Source: Hypomesus transpacificus
Lineage: Eukaryota; Chordata; Actinopteri; Osmeriformes; Osmeridae
Direction: 5' to 3'
DNA length: 64,000 bases
Assembly: GCF_021917145.1 (NCBI RefSeq)
Contig: NW_025813837.1
Location: 3,258,091 to 3,322,090 of the forward strand
Translations under genes and position numbers: made by a program
Shown: in pieces, positions 1 through 10,844 of the stretch
How positions within the stretch are numbered: position 1 is the stretch's first letter
Layout of the letters: each line of letters opens with the position of its first letter
Notes under the pieces: generated by a model
Database searches by the model: none
The model's input: the letters and a program-made list of their open reading frames with translations, nothing else
Told to the model about the DNA's origin: nothing

Positions 1-955
1 CACCTTGAAAATTATGGAATCTTCTTTCATCCATTGCTTCTGTGTTCTGGCAGAGAGCTTCTTCTGGGTCCTTCAGAGACTCTGCCTGGATCACAAGTCT
101 GTTTTTTTGTTGCTAAATACGTGAGTTCCCTTGATTTGGCTCACCCTCCGCAGAGAAACCATCGGGTCAGTCTCAAAACTGCCAACTGAGATACACATCT
201 AACATACCTTAATTACCTTGTAATGCTTTTATCAAATGTATCTCTGTAACTAACCTGTTTGCCTGGTCTGTTTGACAAAGCTATATTCATATATTTCTAT
301 ATTAAACATTGATAATAAATTGCAATAACATATATTAATTTGTATTTGTTTTGACAGTGAGAAACTCCAGCAAGTTCCAATAGCTGTGCTATTCCTGTGG
401 TTGTTTGTGTTGTCACTAAGTTAAAGCAGTGTTGCTATCTGGTGTCCAAACAATGATGCTTCTCCTCTAGAGATGAAAAATCATGTATTGCCATTGATTG
501 GTGAACGGTCAGGAGATTACAGTTAATTATTTTCTCTTCTAATCAGCCATGCCTGATTTTCCCAAATAAGATGATAATTAATAACATTTTCCATTGAAAA
601 TCTTCAAAACTGAGAAGTATATTGGCAAACATTCCATTATCCAGGCCTTAACGATATTGTACAGTTAATTAAAAAACAAGGTTGACTAAAGGCTTGGCTG
701 ACACAAAGGGAGCTTTTATTAGTGGTCTGGAACATGAAATAGCACTCATCAACCTACCACGATGGGAAGGCTTTATCATACCATTAACCAGTAGAAAATA
801 TGTATTTTCTTTCTGACCTAGGGATTCTTTTTCTTTCCCTCTTCTTTCTTTTTCTGTTGAATGTGACAGACAGACACCCACCTAGTCACTGATGTACTTG
901 ATAAAATCCTGCTTTTATTTGCTGGTTGGAAACATCTCTCTGGATTGTGTGCGCT

Positions 956-982
956 CCCCCCCCCCCCCCCCCCCCCCCCCCC
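956..982. repeat. Poly-C homopolymer (27 C)
   Basis: An uninterrupted run of 27 cytosines in intergenic DNA. It creates spurious proline-rich frames. It is one of about ten C or G runs of 12 or more bases in the window. Confidence 0.95.
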
Positions 983-1389
983 TCCCTTTCAGCTATGTTG
1001 TGTTACTTTGGTCAACACAGCACAACTGTATTACAAGCCCAGTAATGACCTACTGGATATTACCTTTCAATGGCTTTGTTACAGAAGGCCACTGCGATTA
1101 CTTCATCAGCAGAACGAAGAGATCATTTCAAATGGCGCAGCTCTGTCTACAACGGCTGTCATGGATGCCGGCTTATAGCATGAACTGCTGCGTTGAAAAA
1201 CAACACTCAAGTAATGATTGCCTGCATGTCTTGATTGTGCAGAGTACGGATGATTACATAAAGGGCATTATCATATGTTGTGAATAATCGTATGAGGGTC
1301 CAGGCAACTGATGATTCTCCTGTACATATCACCCCCCCATGTTTCAGACACAAGTGTGTGGTCTGGTGATTTGTACATGGGTTGGTGAT

Positions 1390-1560
1390 AAGGAGGTTAT
1401 TCTGAAGAAGGCAGGCCGGAAGGAGTCACGACAAAGGGAAAGAGTTTGACTTCGGTTTATTAGTCGAGCGCCCGGATCAAACAATCAGTTCAAGACAAAC
1501 TGATGGCATGAGTCAAAACTCTGTCTCTCAGCCATGCTTAAATACATGAGTTGGACAGTA
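1390..1560 (-). repeat. Possible retroelement LTR remnant
   Basis: Read on the minus strand, an AATAAA lies just downstream of a GC-rich 'ccgggcgctcgac' segment and is followed by a pyrimidine-rich stretch, which resembles the R/U5 part of an LTR. I see no second LTR, no primer-binding site and no gag or pol frame, so this is only a suggestion of a degraded solo LTR. Confidence 0.2.
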
Positions 1561-4500
1561 CAGATATAGAATGCACAGAATTACTTCCTTAACGGGTCTT
1601 CAGTGGTCAGTGCACTGATACACTAGAGCATACACCAGCAGCTGAAGTGGTCGTTAATCACATAAGCCCTGTTTTGTACATGATTTGCCTCCTAACTGTC
1701 TGGGCTGTGTGCTATATTCTGCTCAGTGGAGGCCTCGCTGCAGGACCTCCTGACCTTACAGATACTCAGGCTGCACATGTACACAGAAAATCTGCCTTAC
1801 AGTTCGTCAGTGTTGTTAATGGATGGGTTGAGTCTCTGTATTACAAACCTGTGTGCCCTGAAATTGCACAATCAAAAGGAAAGATGGGGGTGGTTGTCAA
1901 GTAGTGATTTACCTCCCCTGTTTTAATCACCCATTTGTTAACATCTGTTATGCTCATCTCACAAGACCAGCAGTCCTGCAGTCACCCCAAATATTTTACA
2001 ACATCAAGTGGAGTGGAGAATTCCACTCTAAAGTAGAAACAGACACAAGGGGCCAAGATGAAGATTGGGAGAAGGTTGATATTGATTGCAACCCACGACT
2101 TGTCACATTTAGTAACTACCTAATGTGAAAACTGACTTATAAACATGTTAACAGTTACTGGATAAACAGTTATTTATACAGTAAATGTATAAACATACAG
2201 TTTTTCATGTATGAAGATCAAAACTAATCTTATTTATAGTTAGTTAAAGTCTCATCTACACACACCTGAGAAGGCAAGGAAAGTCCTCTGGTAACCATGG
2301 ACACAACTTTTGGAATGACGAAATAAACAGGAATTCACACAGGAATTCACACATGTATACAGTATACATATCAGATGTATATATGCAGGATGTATATTCC
2401 CATTTCAAGCTTTCTTTTTTAAACCACAGACTAGATTATGCTAATCAGACTGGTTTCGTTACCTTGACAAATTATGTGACGTTTGTTGCGGCTTTGTTCT
2501 TGTCACTTCTTAAAAATGATACATGGTTTGCAATTTGTAAAATCAATTATTCTGAGTATAGGAAGAGGAGGAGAGCGCGGCAGTGAAAGACTGTGGGTAA
2601 AGACAGAGTTTGTACATACAGTACTATACTGGTCCACATAGACACATTTTTATATTGAAGAAATATTGGAACTTGACCTATGTCAAAACATACAGTAAAT
2701 GGGCCATATACTGTATGAGACAGTGAATATTACCCATGATTCCCGTGGGGTTTTATCAGGAGAAGACAGAGAGCGAAAGGCTGCATAAAAACTTAATAAA
2801 AATGAATTAGAGCCATTCCCACAATTCCTTGGGCAGGCACCTCAGGCTTGATATTAAAAACCTCAGATGTTCTGCTGTCCAGCTGACATACCAATCTATT
2901 TAGACACCGAGATAGGAAGCGAAAGCAGAGCTCATCGCCACGGAGCTTGGTTAGATGTCACACAAGGGTGCAGGAAGGGAAAAAAAGATATAGCTCTCTA
3001 AGTACATTCTTCATCATTTGTACTGCCCTCCGCACTCTAAGACAGAGTGTCTGACTCGTCTGATCAACTGTCTCAGCAATCTGTCACCCCCTTAAAGCCA
3101 CGTCTGTGGTAATAATTGTATAGGCTGTCTGATCGCACATGACAACGGTGAAGAAACCAAAAGAAGATTAAGAATCTGTTCTCTCAGGTTTCTGTGGCCT
3201 GCAGTTAGGGAACATTAAAGTATGGAGGATGGAGGAAACGGTATCTGGATCCTAGATTGTTCCTGAGAAATACTTCCCATCTTAAACATATAGCATTTGC
3301 CATCTACAAATGACTCCCTGAAAATAAACTCCCCTTCAAGAAACTGTTGAATAAATGGCCTTGGATAAAGACTTCTTTTTCAAGTGGCAATCTTAGCCAA
3401 GACGACTATTTCAAGCAGTAAATCCTCATTTTAACTGGGCCAGTTGGCAGCATAAAAATTCGTTGGTGTGTGATATCACACTGATATGTACATTCTTTGC
3501 TAGGAGCTATGCGTCCTCATATTCTCCCATCAGGGCCCTCTACCCACATAAACAATAAAGACTATCCCCTGAAAATGTTGACCTTGCTCTATAAATTGAC
3601 TTTACTGCTAAATGAAATTGATGATTTCCAAATGATGTGGCTTACATGTTTACCTACTTGGTTTTTTATTTTTTTTATGTAACCCCTTCAAATGTTCGAA
3701 GTATGCAAAGATAATTCAAAAATGTAAATTCTAAAGCTTGGGGTGAAGACCATGTCAAGGAGGTTCCTCAACTGCTGAAAGTGATTGGATGCTTTAGCAC
3801 GTCATTTCCATAGGGAGAGGTAAGTGTTTACAAATGAAAGAGAATTGGCATCTAAACAAGATCCACTGGACCTAATGTAGGTCCACTTCAAGAAAAGGTT
3901 TTTGAAACCTTCAGTCATTTCAAAATCTCCTCTCAGTTATTTAAGATCACTGGGAAAAGCAAACCACTGAAGGTCCGACGATTAAAGTGGTGAGACAGGA
4001 AGACATTTAATGCATTTACAATTTGATGGATTATTTTTGTGGCTATTTCAAAGCATTTTGTGGTTGCAACTGGTGAGTAAAATATAATCTTTGTCCCCCA
4101 AAGTTTATCAAAAGGTCAATCAAAAAATGTGTTTACATGAAAGAAGATATCGTGTAGCATTTTGAAGTGCATGTTCTACTGCAGTGTCAATTACTTTTTG
4201 TCCACTCTTGCACTCTGTTAGGTAACAGGGAGGTCACCTCATCTCAATTTTATGCCCCCAGCCAATTTGTCTGTACCTTAAAATATGTCCTTATTAATTA
4301 CCATATTTGAGGTGCTCCATTTCTGGGGTGAAAATGTCTGCCCTTGTATATTTTACATAATGTTCTATTACAAATGTATGTAGTGAAATGTGCACATGGA
4401 AAAATAATGTATTAATGATCATTTTGGTGTCAGTGTAACCCCAGAGATTAACTAATCACGCGTGTTTTGCACAGGAAAAAAATCATGAACACGTCTTGCA

Positions 4501-5472
4501 CAGTGCAGTTATAAAGTGGCAATCTTACAAACAATTCCTCCCAGACTTTCTATTTTCCAGACACTCTGTTTTCCCAAAGTGAAACCGGGAACAATTAACA
4601 AAGACATTAAAGGCACAAAAACAATCTCGGAGTGTTCCAAATGGACTCGAATGCAAATGTAAGGCTAACAGAGGAGCACGTTTCATGTCTTGGGATTTGA
4701 CAACGTGATGGCGTTTGGCACACATAATTCTTTCTCGATCCACCATGAAGTTGAAGTATTTCACCCTGATTTATGAATTCTTCAGTGTGCCATACATGAA
4801 ATTGGAAACAATCCACACTACACTACTGCCATCTTGTGGTTAAAGTAGTCACAGTTGGATCAGAGAGATGGCTACAGTAGCCTACTAATTGCAAAAGTTA
4901 GCTTTTCAAATGTTTATTATGGAAGCAAATCGTGACCAAAATTCAAATGAAAATGCATTTCCAGAAATGCATTTTCATTTTAAGAATGTGGCTGCATTAT
5001 TTGACTCATAAATCAAATTAGTATTCAATCATCCTATTTGCATTTTCATTTTCTTCTTTAAGACTGCTCATTCTTTCCCTTAATTAAAATGAAAACGAAA
5101 AAGACATTTGAAATTTAATTTTCAAAATATGCCCCAGCAAATAGATACCAAAATTCAATTTGAAATGTAAAATTTGAAAATGAAAATGCATTTCCAGAAA
5201 TGCATTTTCATTTTAAGAACGTGGCTGCAAAATCGTGACCACAATTCAAATTCAAATGTATTTCCAGAAATGCATTTTCATTTTAAGAATGTGGCTGCAT
5301 TATTTGACTCATAAATCAAATTAGTACTGATTAGTACTGAGCGGACATTGCATTTTCATTTTCATGTTCTGCCCGCAAAGAACTGCCCATAATTCGAAAA
5401 CGAAAATGCATTCTGAGCGGCGCAGTAGAGTGACGTCAGTAGCCGCTCTTCTTCAGCTCCCTGCTGACCGAG

Positions 5473-5667
5473 CTACCCATCTTGTTCGGTAGGGGGCGGT
5501 GTGCACATACGCATTGCATTACATGGCACGTCTGTGACGGCAGAGTATGCAGCCAAGCTCTCTGTGACTTGTTCTACTCGGTCACGGGCATCAGACTCAG
5601 ATATATTATTAGTTTCTACCAGCTCAGCTAATTCTATCAGTGTCTGCACAATTTGAGGGAGCGCCAT
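5473..5667 (-). other. Short open frame in the loop of the palindromic element (64 codons)
   Basis: A minus-strand frame starts at an ATG at 5667 and runs 64 codons. Its first ~47 residues (starting MALPQIVQTLIELAELVETN) have a helical, amphipathic, acidic composition and lie mainly in the non-palindromic loop; the tail runs into the left arm, where coding is less likely. It could be the 5' coding remnant of the autonomous parent element or a captured host fragment. I do not recognise the family and no function can be assigned. No splice donor or downstream exon is evident. Confidence 0.3.
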
Positions 5668-5950
5668 GATCTGTGATGCGTCCTCTAAAGACCCGGCAAT
5701 TCAATCAATTTCCCGGCACATTTGCCATGTAATGCAATGCGTATGTGCACACCGCCCCCTACCGAACAAGATGGGTAGCTCGGTCAGCAGGGAGCTGAAG
5801 AAGAGCGGCTACTGACGTCACTCCACTGCGCCGCTCAGAATGCATTTTCGTTTTCGAATTATGGGCAGTTCTTTGCGGGCAGAACATGAAAATGAAAAGC
5901 AATGTCCGCTCAGTACTAATCAGTACTAATTTGATTTATGAGTCAAATAA

Positions 5951-6210
5951 TGCAGCCACATTCTTAAAATGAAAATGCATTTCTGGAAATACATTTGAAT
6001 TTGAATTGTGGTCACGATTTTGCAGCCACGTTCTTAAAATGAAAATGCATTTCTGGAAATGCATTTGAATTTGAATTGTGGTCACGATTTTGCAGCCACG
6101 TTCTTAAAATGAAAATGCATTTCTGGAAATGCATTTGAATTTGAATTGTGGTCACGATTTTGCAGCCACGTTCTTAAAATGAAAATGCATTTCTGGAAAT
6201 GCATTTTCAT
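5951..6210. repeat. 70-bp tandem repeat in the right arm of the palindromic element
   Basis: The motif beginning 'tgcagccacgttcttaaaat' recurs at 5951, 6021, 6091 and 6161, a period of exactly 70 bp, giving three complete units and a partial fourth. The left arm carries fewer copies, so the arms have diverged by expansion or contraction of this unit. Confidence 0.9.
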
Positions 6211-6452
6211 TTTCAAATTTTACATTTCAAATTGAATTTTGGTATCTATTTGCTGGGGCATATTTTGAAAATTAAATTTCAAATGTCTTTTTCGTTTTAA
6301 TTTTAATTAAGGGAAAGAATGAGCAGTCTTAAAGAAGAAAATGAAAATAGGATGATTGAATACTAATTTGATTTATGAGTCAAATAATGCAGCCACATTC
6401 TGGAAATGCATTTTCATTTGAATTTTGGTCACGATTTGCTTCCATAGTTTAT

Positions 6453-7026
6453 CAGTTAGTAGGCTATAGACCTACATCTTTTGACATTTCAGTATCCCAA
6501 AAACAGGAGGTAAGTGGCCATTAAGGTCAGACACAACATATAGTCAATAGCACAATACACAACGTCATTAATTTAAAAATGTTTTTTCTATTTCATCCTG
6601 GCGTTAATTTAACGTGGATGATCATTTAATGTTAATGAGGACTTTTAATTTAAGACTGGGGCGTCAATGGATGTATTCCACACTGACGCAAACCACGCAA
6701 AGACGTTGTTGCAAGACAATCAGGTTGCGCCATTTTAAAAATTAAAGCAGGGGGGGTGAATTTATTTTGCTAGCCTATCTAGCCTAGCTCGTGTAGCTGT
6801 AGTTGCGCTTGACAGCTACTGAGTTAGGTGATCTGGAGATCTGAAGAGTAGAGTAACTTACTCAGTAAAGTTTAAAAAGGGTCTCGGAAGAGCCACATTT
6901 CAGTGCAATATTTTGCACTGCATTCTTGCAGTTAAGACTACTGTATTGTACTAACTAGACCGGCTAGGGGTAGTGGGTGGAAACCTGGGCCCAACTTAGT
7001 CTACGACACGAAATCCCTCTCTCACC
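6453..7026 (+). promoter_or_regulatory. ppp2r2a: Promoter and 5' UTR region of ppp2r2a
   Basis: This is the stretch between the mobile element and the ppp2r2a start codon. It contains no other gene. The transcription start cannot be placed from sequence. The last ~200 bases before the ATG are less AT-rich than the upstream DNA and run into a good initiation context (ctcaccATGG). Confidence 0.4.
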
Positions 7027-10000
7027 ATGGCAGGTACATTTGGAACTGTGGTTGAATACTGTGCGGCCGATTAAGTAGAAATAATGTATGTCAGCTAGTA
7101 ATATGTAGCTAGTTGCAAAACTATATTATGTAGCTTGCAAAAAGGAACTCAACTACTGCTCGGTCTGACTAAACTAGTGCTAGCACAACTAGCTAGAGCT
7201 AACTGGGACAGGGAGAGACTTTGGCGTCCTGCGAACTAGCCAATCAATTCCTGACTTAATGAAACTGGAAACTGTTCTTGTTTATTCAAACTACTTTATT
7301 TCAAATACCTTGTATGCATGAACAGTTGCTACCAAACTGTTACTTTCCAGTTCCAGCTAGTCCATCTAACTACTTGACAATGACTTTCTTCATATTGAAA
7401 TTAACATGCTTGCAAATATTGGCCCACTTTTTTTTTTAATAATGCAATGACAATATGGTTTCAGTAGTTGGGTAGCTTGACGGTGTTTAAACATACATTT
7501 TCCATCTAAGAAGTTGCTATTACAGCCAGGAGGGCGATCAAATTCCTGCTAGGTTGGTGTTAGCATGTTCTCATCACCAACATACTTTGTTTCTATGGAA
7601 CCAGGAGCCGGTGGAGGCAATGATGTGCAGTGGTGCTTCTCTCAAGTGAAAGGAGCAATCGATGACGATGTCGCAGAAGGTAAGCATCTGCACAGTCAAT
7701 TAAACTGTTGATACCAACTTTCAGAAAAGGGGAAAAAACAGGAATACTCAATCACTGTAGTCTGTAATTAAACTGTTCATTACGCTACATGAAGTGTCTT
7801 GTGTGTGTGGTACTAAGTAGAGTTGAGATCCTATTATCTCAGGGATAACAGTAGCCTTTTCAGTCTCCGTCCTTGTCTCTGATAAGTGAGATATAGTGTT
7901 GTATTGTTGACTAGTATGTCATTTTATAACAAACTTTCCTCTAAAACCTCATAAGAAGCACACCAAATGCAGATGCCGTGTGTCTGGCTTTATCCACATT
8001 TGTTAGACAACTTCTAAAGCGGCAACACACTTGGACGTCATTTTGTATGTTCTTGATCATGTGTCAAAAGAGCCTCATTGAGAATGGTGTTGTTTCAGCT
8101 GATGTCATATCCACCGTTGAATTCAACCACTCTGGGGATCTACTGGCCACCGGAGACAAGGGGGGCCGCGTTGTCATCTTTCAGCAGGAGACGGAGGTCA
8201 GTGTGGGGAACTTAACACAGTATGGGTGACTTAACACAGGCCAGTGCTCTTCCACTGTTCTGTTGTCATGACGTGACCTGTAAACTGTTGTTGTTGTTGT
8301 GATTGGGCAGAGCAAGAACCAACCACAATGCAGGGGAGAATACAATGTTTACAGCACCTTCCAGAGCCACGAACCAGAGTTTGACTACCTGAAGAGCCTT
8401 GAGATCGAAGAGAAGATCAACAAGATCAGATGGCTACCTCAGAAGAACGCTTCTCAGTTCCTGTTATCCACGAATGGTCAGTGGAGCGTCGCTCACTCTC
8501 TGCTGTTAAGTCAAGGATAACCGGAACAAAGCATTTGCAGTACATGTTGTTTTGTTTTTGGCAGATAAGACTATAAAATTGTGGAAAATAAGTGAGCGAG
8601 ACAAAAGACCAGAGGGCTACAACTTAAAAGAGGAAGATGGACGCTACAAAGATCCTACCACTGTCACAACACTACGGGTGTGTAGAACTTAGTGTACATA
8701 AACAATAGATCACTCACACCCCTGTACACACAAGTGGCCCACACACACACATGCACACCCTCTCAAAGACAGTTCCAGTGACACACCCTCGCAAACTCTC
8801 TCTCTCTCTCCTCCGCTCTCCCCTAGGTGCCTGTGTTCCAGCCAATGGACCTGATGGTGGAGGCGAGCCCCAGGCGAGTGTTTGCCAACGCCCACACCTA
8901 CCACGTCAACTCCATATCCGTCAACAGCGACTTCGAGACGTACCTGTCCGCGGACGACCTGCGCATCAACCTCTGGAACTTGGAGATCACCGATCGCAGC
9001 TTTAGTATCCTTCGTCCCTTGTCTCCCGAGGTGGGGGTCAGATGGCTGAGCGGTTAGGGAGCTATTAATCAGAAGGTTGTTGGTTTGATTCCCGGCACTT
9101 TACCCTACTTGTCTCGGGGAGAACGTCCCTGTCTGGATAAGAGCGTCTGCTAAATTACTAAATGTCAGATGAAGCACTGAAGATGAAGTAGATCTATTTG
9201 TCCTTGACCTTCCTGCCCCCCCTCAGACATTGTGGACATCAAGCCGACCAACATGGAAGAGCTGATTGAGGTGATCACGGCAGCAGAGTTCCACCCCAAC
9301 CAGTGCAACACCTTCGTGTACAGCAGCAGCAAAGGCACCATCCGTCTGTGCGACATGAGGGCCGCGGCACTCTGTGACCAGCACTCCAAACGTATGCACC
9401 TTTTTGGGGGGGGTTTGGAATACCCGGTGTATCTATGGTAACGTAAAACCTGGTGCCAACGCGGGATGAGGTCATCGAGACCCGTGAAGGTGACCACGCT
9501 GTGTGTTTTGTGTTTTGATCAGTGTTTGAGGAGCCTGAAGACCCAAGCAGCCGTTCGTTTTTCTCGGAAATCATCTCTTCCATCTCCGACGTCAAGTTCA
9601 GTCACAGCGGGCGCTACATGATGACCCGGGACTACCTGTCCGTCAAAATCTGGGACCTCAACATGGAGACTCGCCCCGTAGAGACGTATCAGGTCTGTGT
9701 CTGGACTTTTCTCCCTGCTAAAGTAGCTGAAACTAAATACTTTTCTTTTGCCAAAGCACAATAGATGCTATTTTTAGGAAGGGAAGATGCACATGAATTA
9801 ACATGAGCACTGATCTGTGATGGATTTTAAATGTTGTATTTCCAAGCAAAGCTGACATGACAACATGCTTTTTCTATGTTCAAACAGGTCCATGAATACC
9901 TCAGGAGTAAACTGTGTTCTCTCTATGAAAATGACTGCATCTTTGACAAGTTTGAGTGCTGCTGGAATGGTAACGACAGGTAAGATCATCAGATTGATCC

Positions 10001-10844
10001 TGATAACTTAACGGCAAACAACATCCGCCTCTCCCCAGTGTAACCTATTTTCTGCCTGTTGAGCCTCCTAAGTAGGGGAAGTCAAAAATAAAATCCAGTG
10101 TAGAATATTAGGGGGATGGGTATTGTTCAGTGGTAGAGCACTGCTGATCAAATGGTTGCGAGTTCCCTCCGTATTATGTTTTATGCTGAATACTTCCGTG
10201 TGTACCATAGACGCGTCTAAACTGAGAAGCAGGCCAAGTGCTCCCCTTATATCCTTCATACAGTACCAGGGTCTCCACCCTGCCTTTTAGAGAGAGAGGT
10301 CTTGTCCCTTCACGACCCTTTTCAATCCTGTCTCTGGTCCTCCTAGTAGTTCAAACTCCACTTCTGTGGCTATGGGAGTCGGGTGGCTGAGCGGTTAGGG
10401 AATTGGGCTAGTAATCTGAAGGTTGTTGGTTCGATTCCCGGCCGTGCAGAATGACGTGTTATTGGGCAAGGGACTTAACCCTCCTTGCCTTGTGGGGGAA
10501 TGTCCCTGTACTTACTGAGAGAGCGTCTGCTAAATGATTAAATATAAATGTCTCGTCACCTCAGCGTCGTGATGACTGGATCTTACAACAACTTCTTCCG
10601 GATGTTCGATCGCGGTTACCGACAAGACGTGACGCTGGAGGCCTGTCGGGAGGGCAGCAAGCCTCGCTCGGTGCTCAAGCCCAGGAAGGTGTGCACGGGC
10701 GGGAAGCGCAAGAAGGACGAGATCAGTGTGGACAGCTTGGACTTTAACCAGAAGATCCTGCACACAGCCTGGCACCCCCAGGACAACATCATCGCCGTGG
10801 CCACCACCAACAACCTTTATATATTTGAGGACAAGCTGAACTAG
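7027..10844 (+). CDS. ppp2r2a: PP2A 55-kDa regulatory subunit B alpha (B55-alpha)
   Basis: Regulatory B subunit of the PP2A heterotrimer. It is a seven-bladed WD40 propeller that recruits substrates (cell-cycle and cytoskeletal phosphoproteins) to the A/C core in cytosol and nucleus. Ten coding exons: 7027-7033, 7605-7679, 8099-8196, 8311-8476, 8565-8677, 8827-9004, 9227-9391, 9523-9692, 9888-9979, 10565-10844. All have GT-AG borders and matching phases. They sum to 1344 nt, or 447 aa, the same length as I recall for human PPP2R2A. The protein begins [20 protein letters not shown] and ends [11 protein letters not shown]. Family signatures include [40 protein letters not shown] and [18 protein letters not shown]. 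The segment [20 protein letters not shown] and the MAGAGGGND start favour the alpha over the delta paralogue, and synteny agrees. The first coding exon contributes only 7 bases. SINEs sit in introns 6 and 9. Confidence 0.97.
9037..9167 (+). repeat. tRNA-derived SINE, internally deleted, in ppp2r2a intron 6
   Basis: The head resembles a tRNA ('atggctgagcggttaggga' ... 'gtttgattcccggc', A- and B-box-like). The tail is 'ggataagagcgtctgctaaa'. Compared with the copy at 41571 the middle is shortened. It lies about 30 bp past the exon 6 donor. Confidence 0.85.
10108..10170 (+). repeat. tRNA-like SINE head fragment in ppp2r2a intron 9
   Basis: 'ttgttcagtggtagagcac' followed by 'ggttgcgagttccc' resembles A- and B-box parts of a different tRNA-derived SINE family. 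It is the same general type as the reversed copy at 27480-27587. There is no complete cloverleaf, so it is not called as a tRNA gene. Confidence 0.5.
10376..10548 (+). repeat. tRNA-derived SINE abutting the last ppp2r2a exon
   Basis: A complete copy: tRNA-like head ('ggtggctgagcggttaggga' ... 'ggttcgattcccggcc'), a body with 'gggggaatgtccctgtactt', and tail 'gagcgtctgctaaatgatta'. It ends only about 15 bases before the acceptor of exon 10 (exon starts at 10565). Confidence 0.9.

Larger units (their letters stand above)
1..4911. other. Intergenic region upstream of ppp2r2a, no gene recognised
   Basis: No open frame here has splice context or resemblance to a protein family I know; the short frames look random. 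The region is AT-rich. It holds a run of 27 C at 956-982 and, around 1390-1560, a stretch that could be a retroelement LTR trace (listed separately). The human neighbour on this side of PPP2R2A is EBF2, but no EBF2-like exon is visible. Confidence 0.6.
4918..6446. mobile_element. 1.5-kb palindromic non-autonomous DNA transposon
   Basis: The left end begins TATGGAAGCAAATCGTGACC, and the exact reverse complement ends the element at 6446. The inverted similarity continues almost to the centre: left arm about 4918-5528, right arm about 5723-6446, leaving a loop of roughly 195 bp. The hexamer GTTTAT sits directly outside both ends (4912-4917 and 6447-6452), consistent with a 6-bp target-site duplication. 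A further 11-bp inverted match (TAGCCTACTAA at 4878-4888, TTAGTAGGCTA at 6456-6466) lies just outside, so the boundary could be nested. The loop holds a short open frame (separate entry). There is no transposase. The family is not identified. Confidence 0.8.

Noticed and set aside
9037-9110. tRNA genes at the SINE heads (also 10376, 41571 and the reversed copies)
   Set aside because: The heads show box A/B similarity but no clean acceptor-stem pairing, and each is joined to the same SINE body and tail.
7027-10844. PPP2R2D (B55-delta) as the identity of the first gene
   Set aside because: The protein has the alpha-type MAGAGGGND start, alpha-type residues around [18 protein letters not shown] and exactly 447 codons. 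The neighbours bnip3l and dpysl2 match the human PPP2R2A locus.
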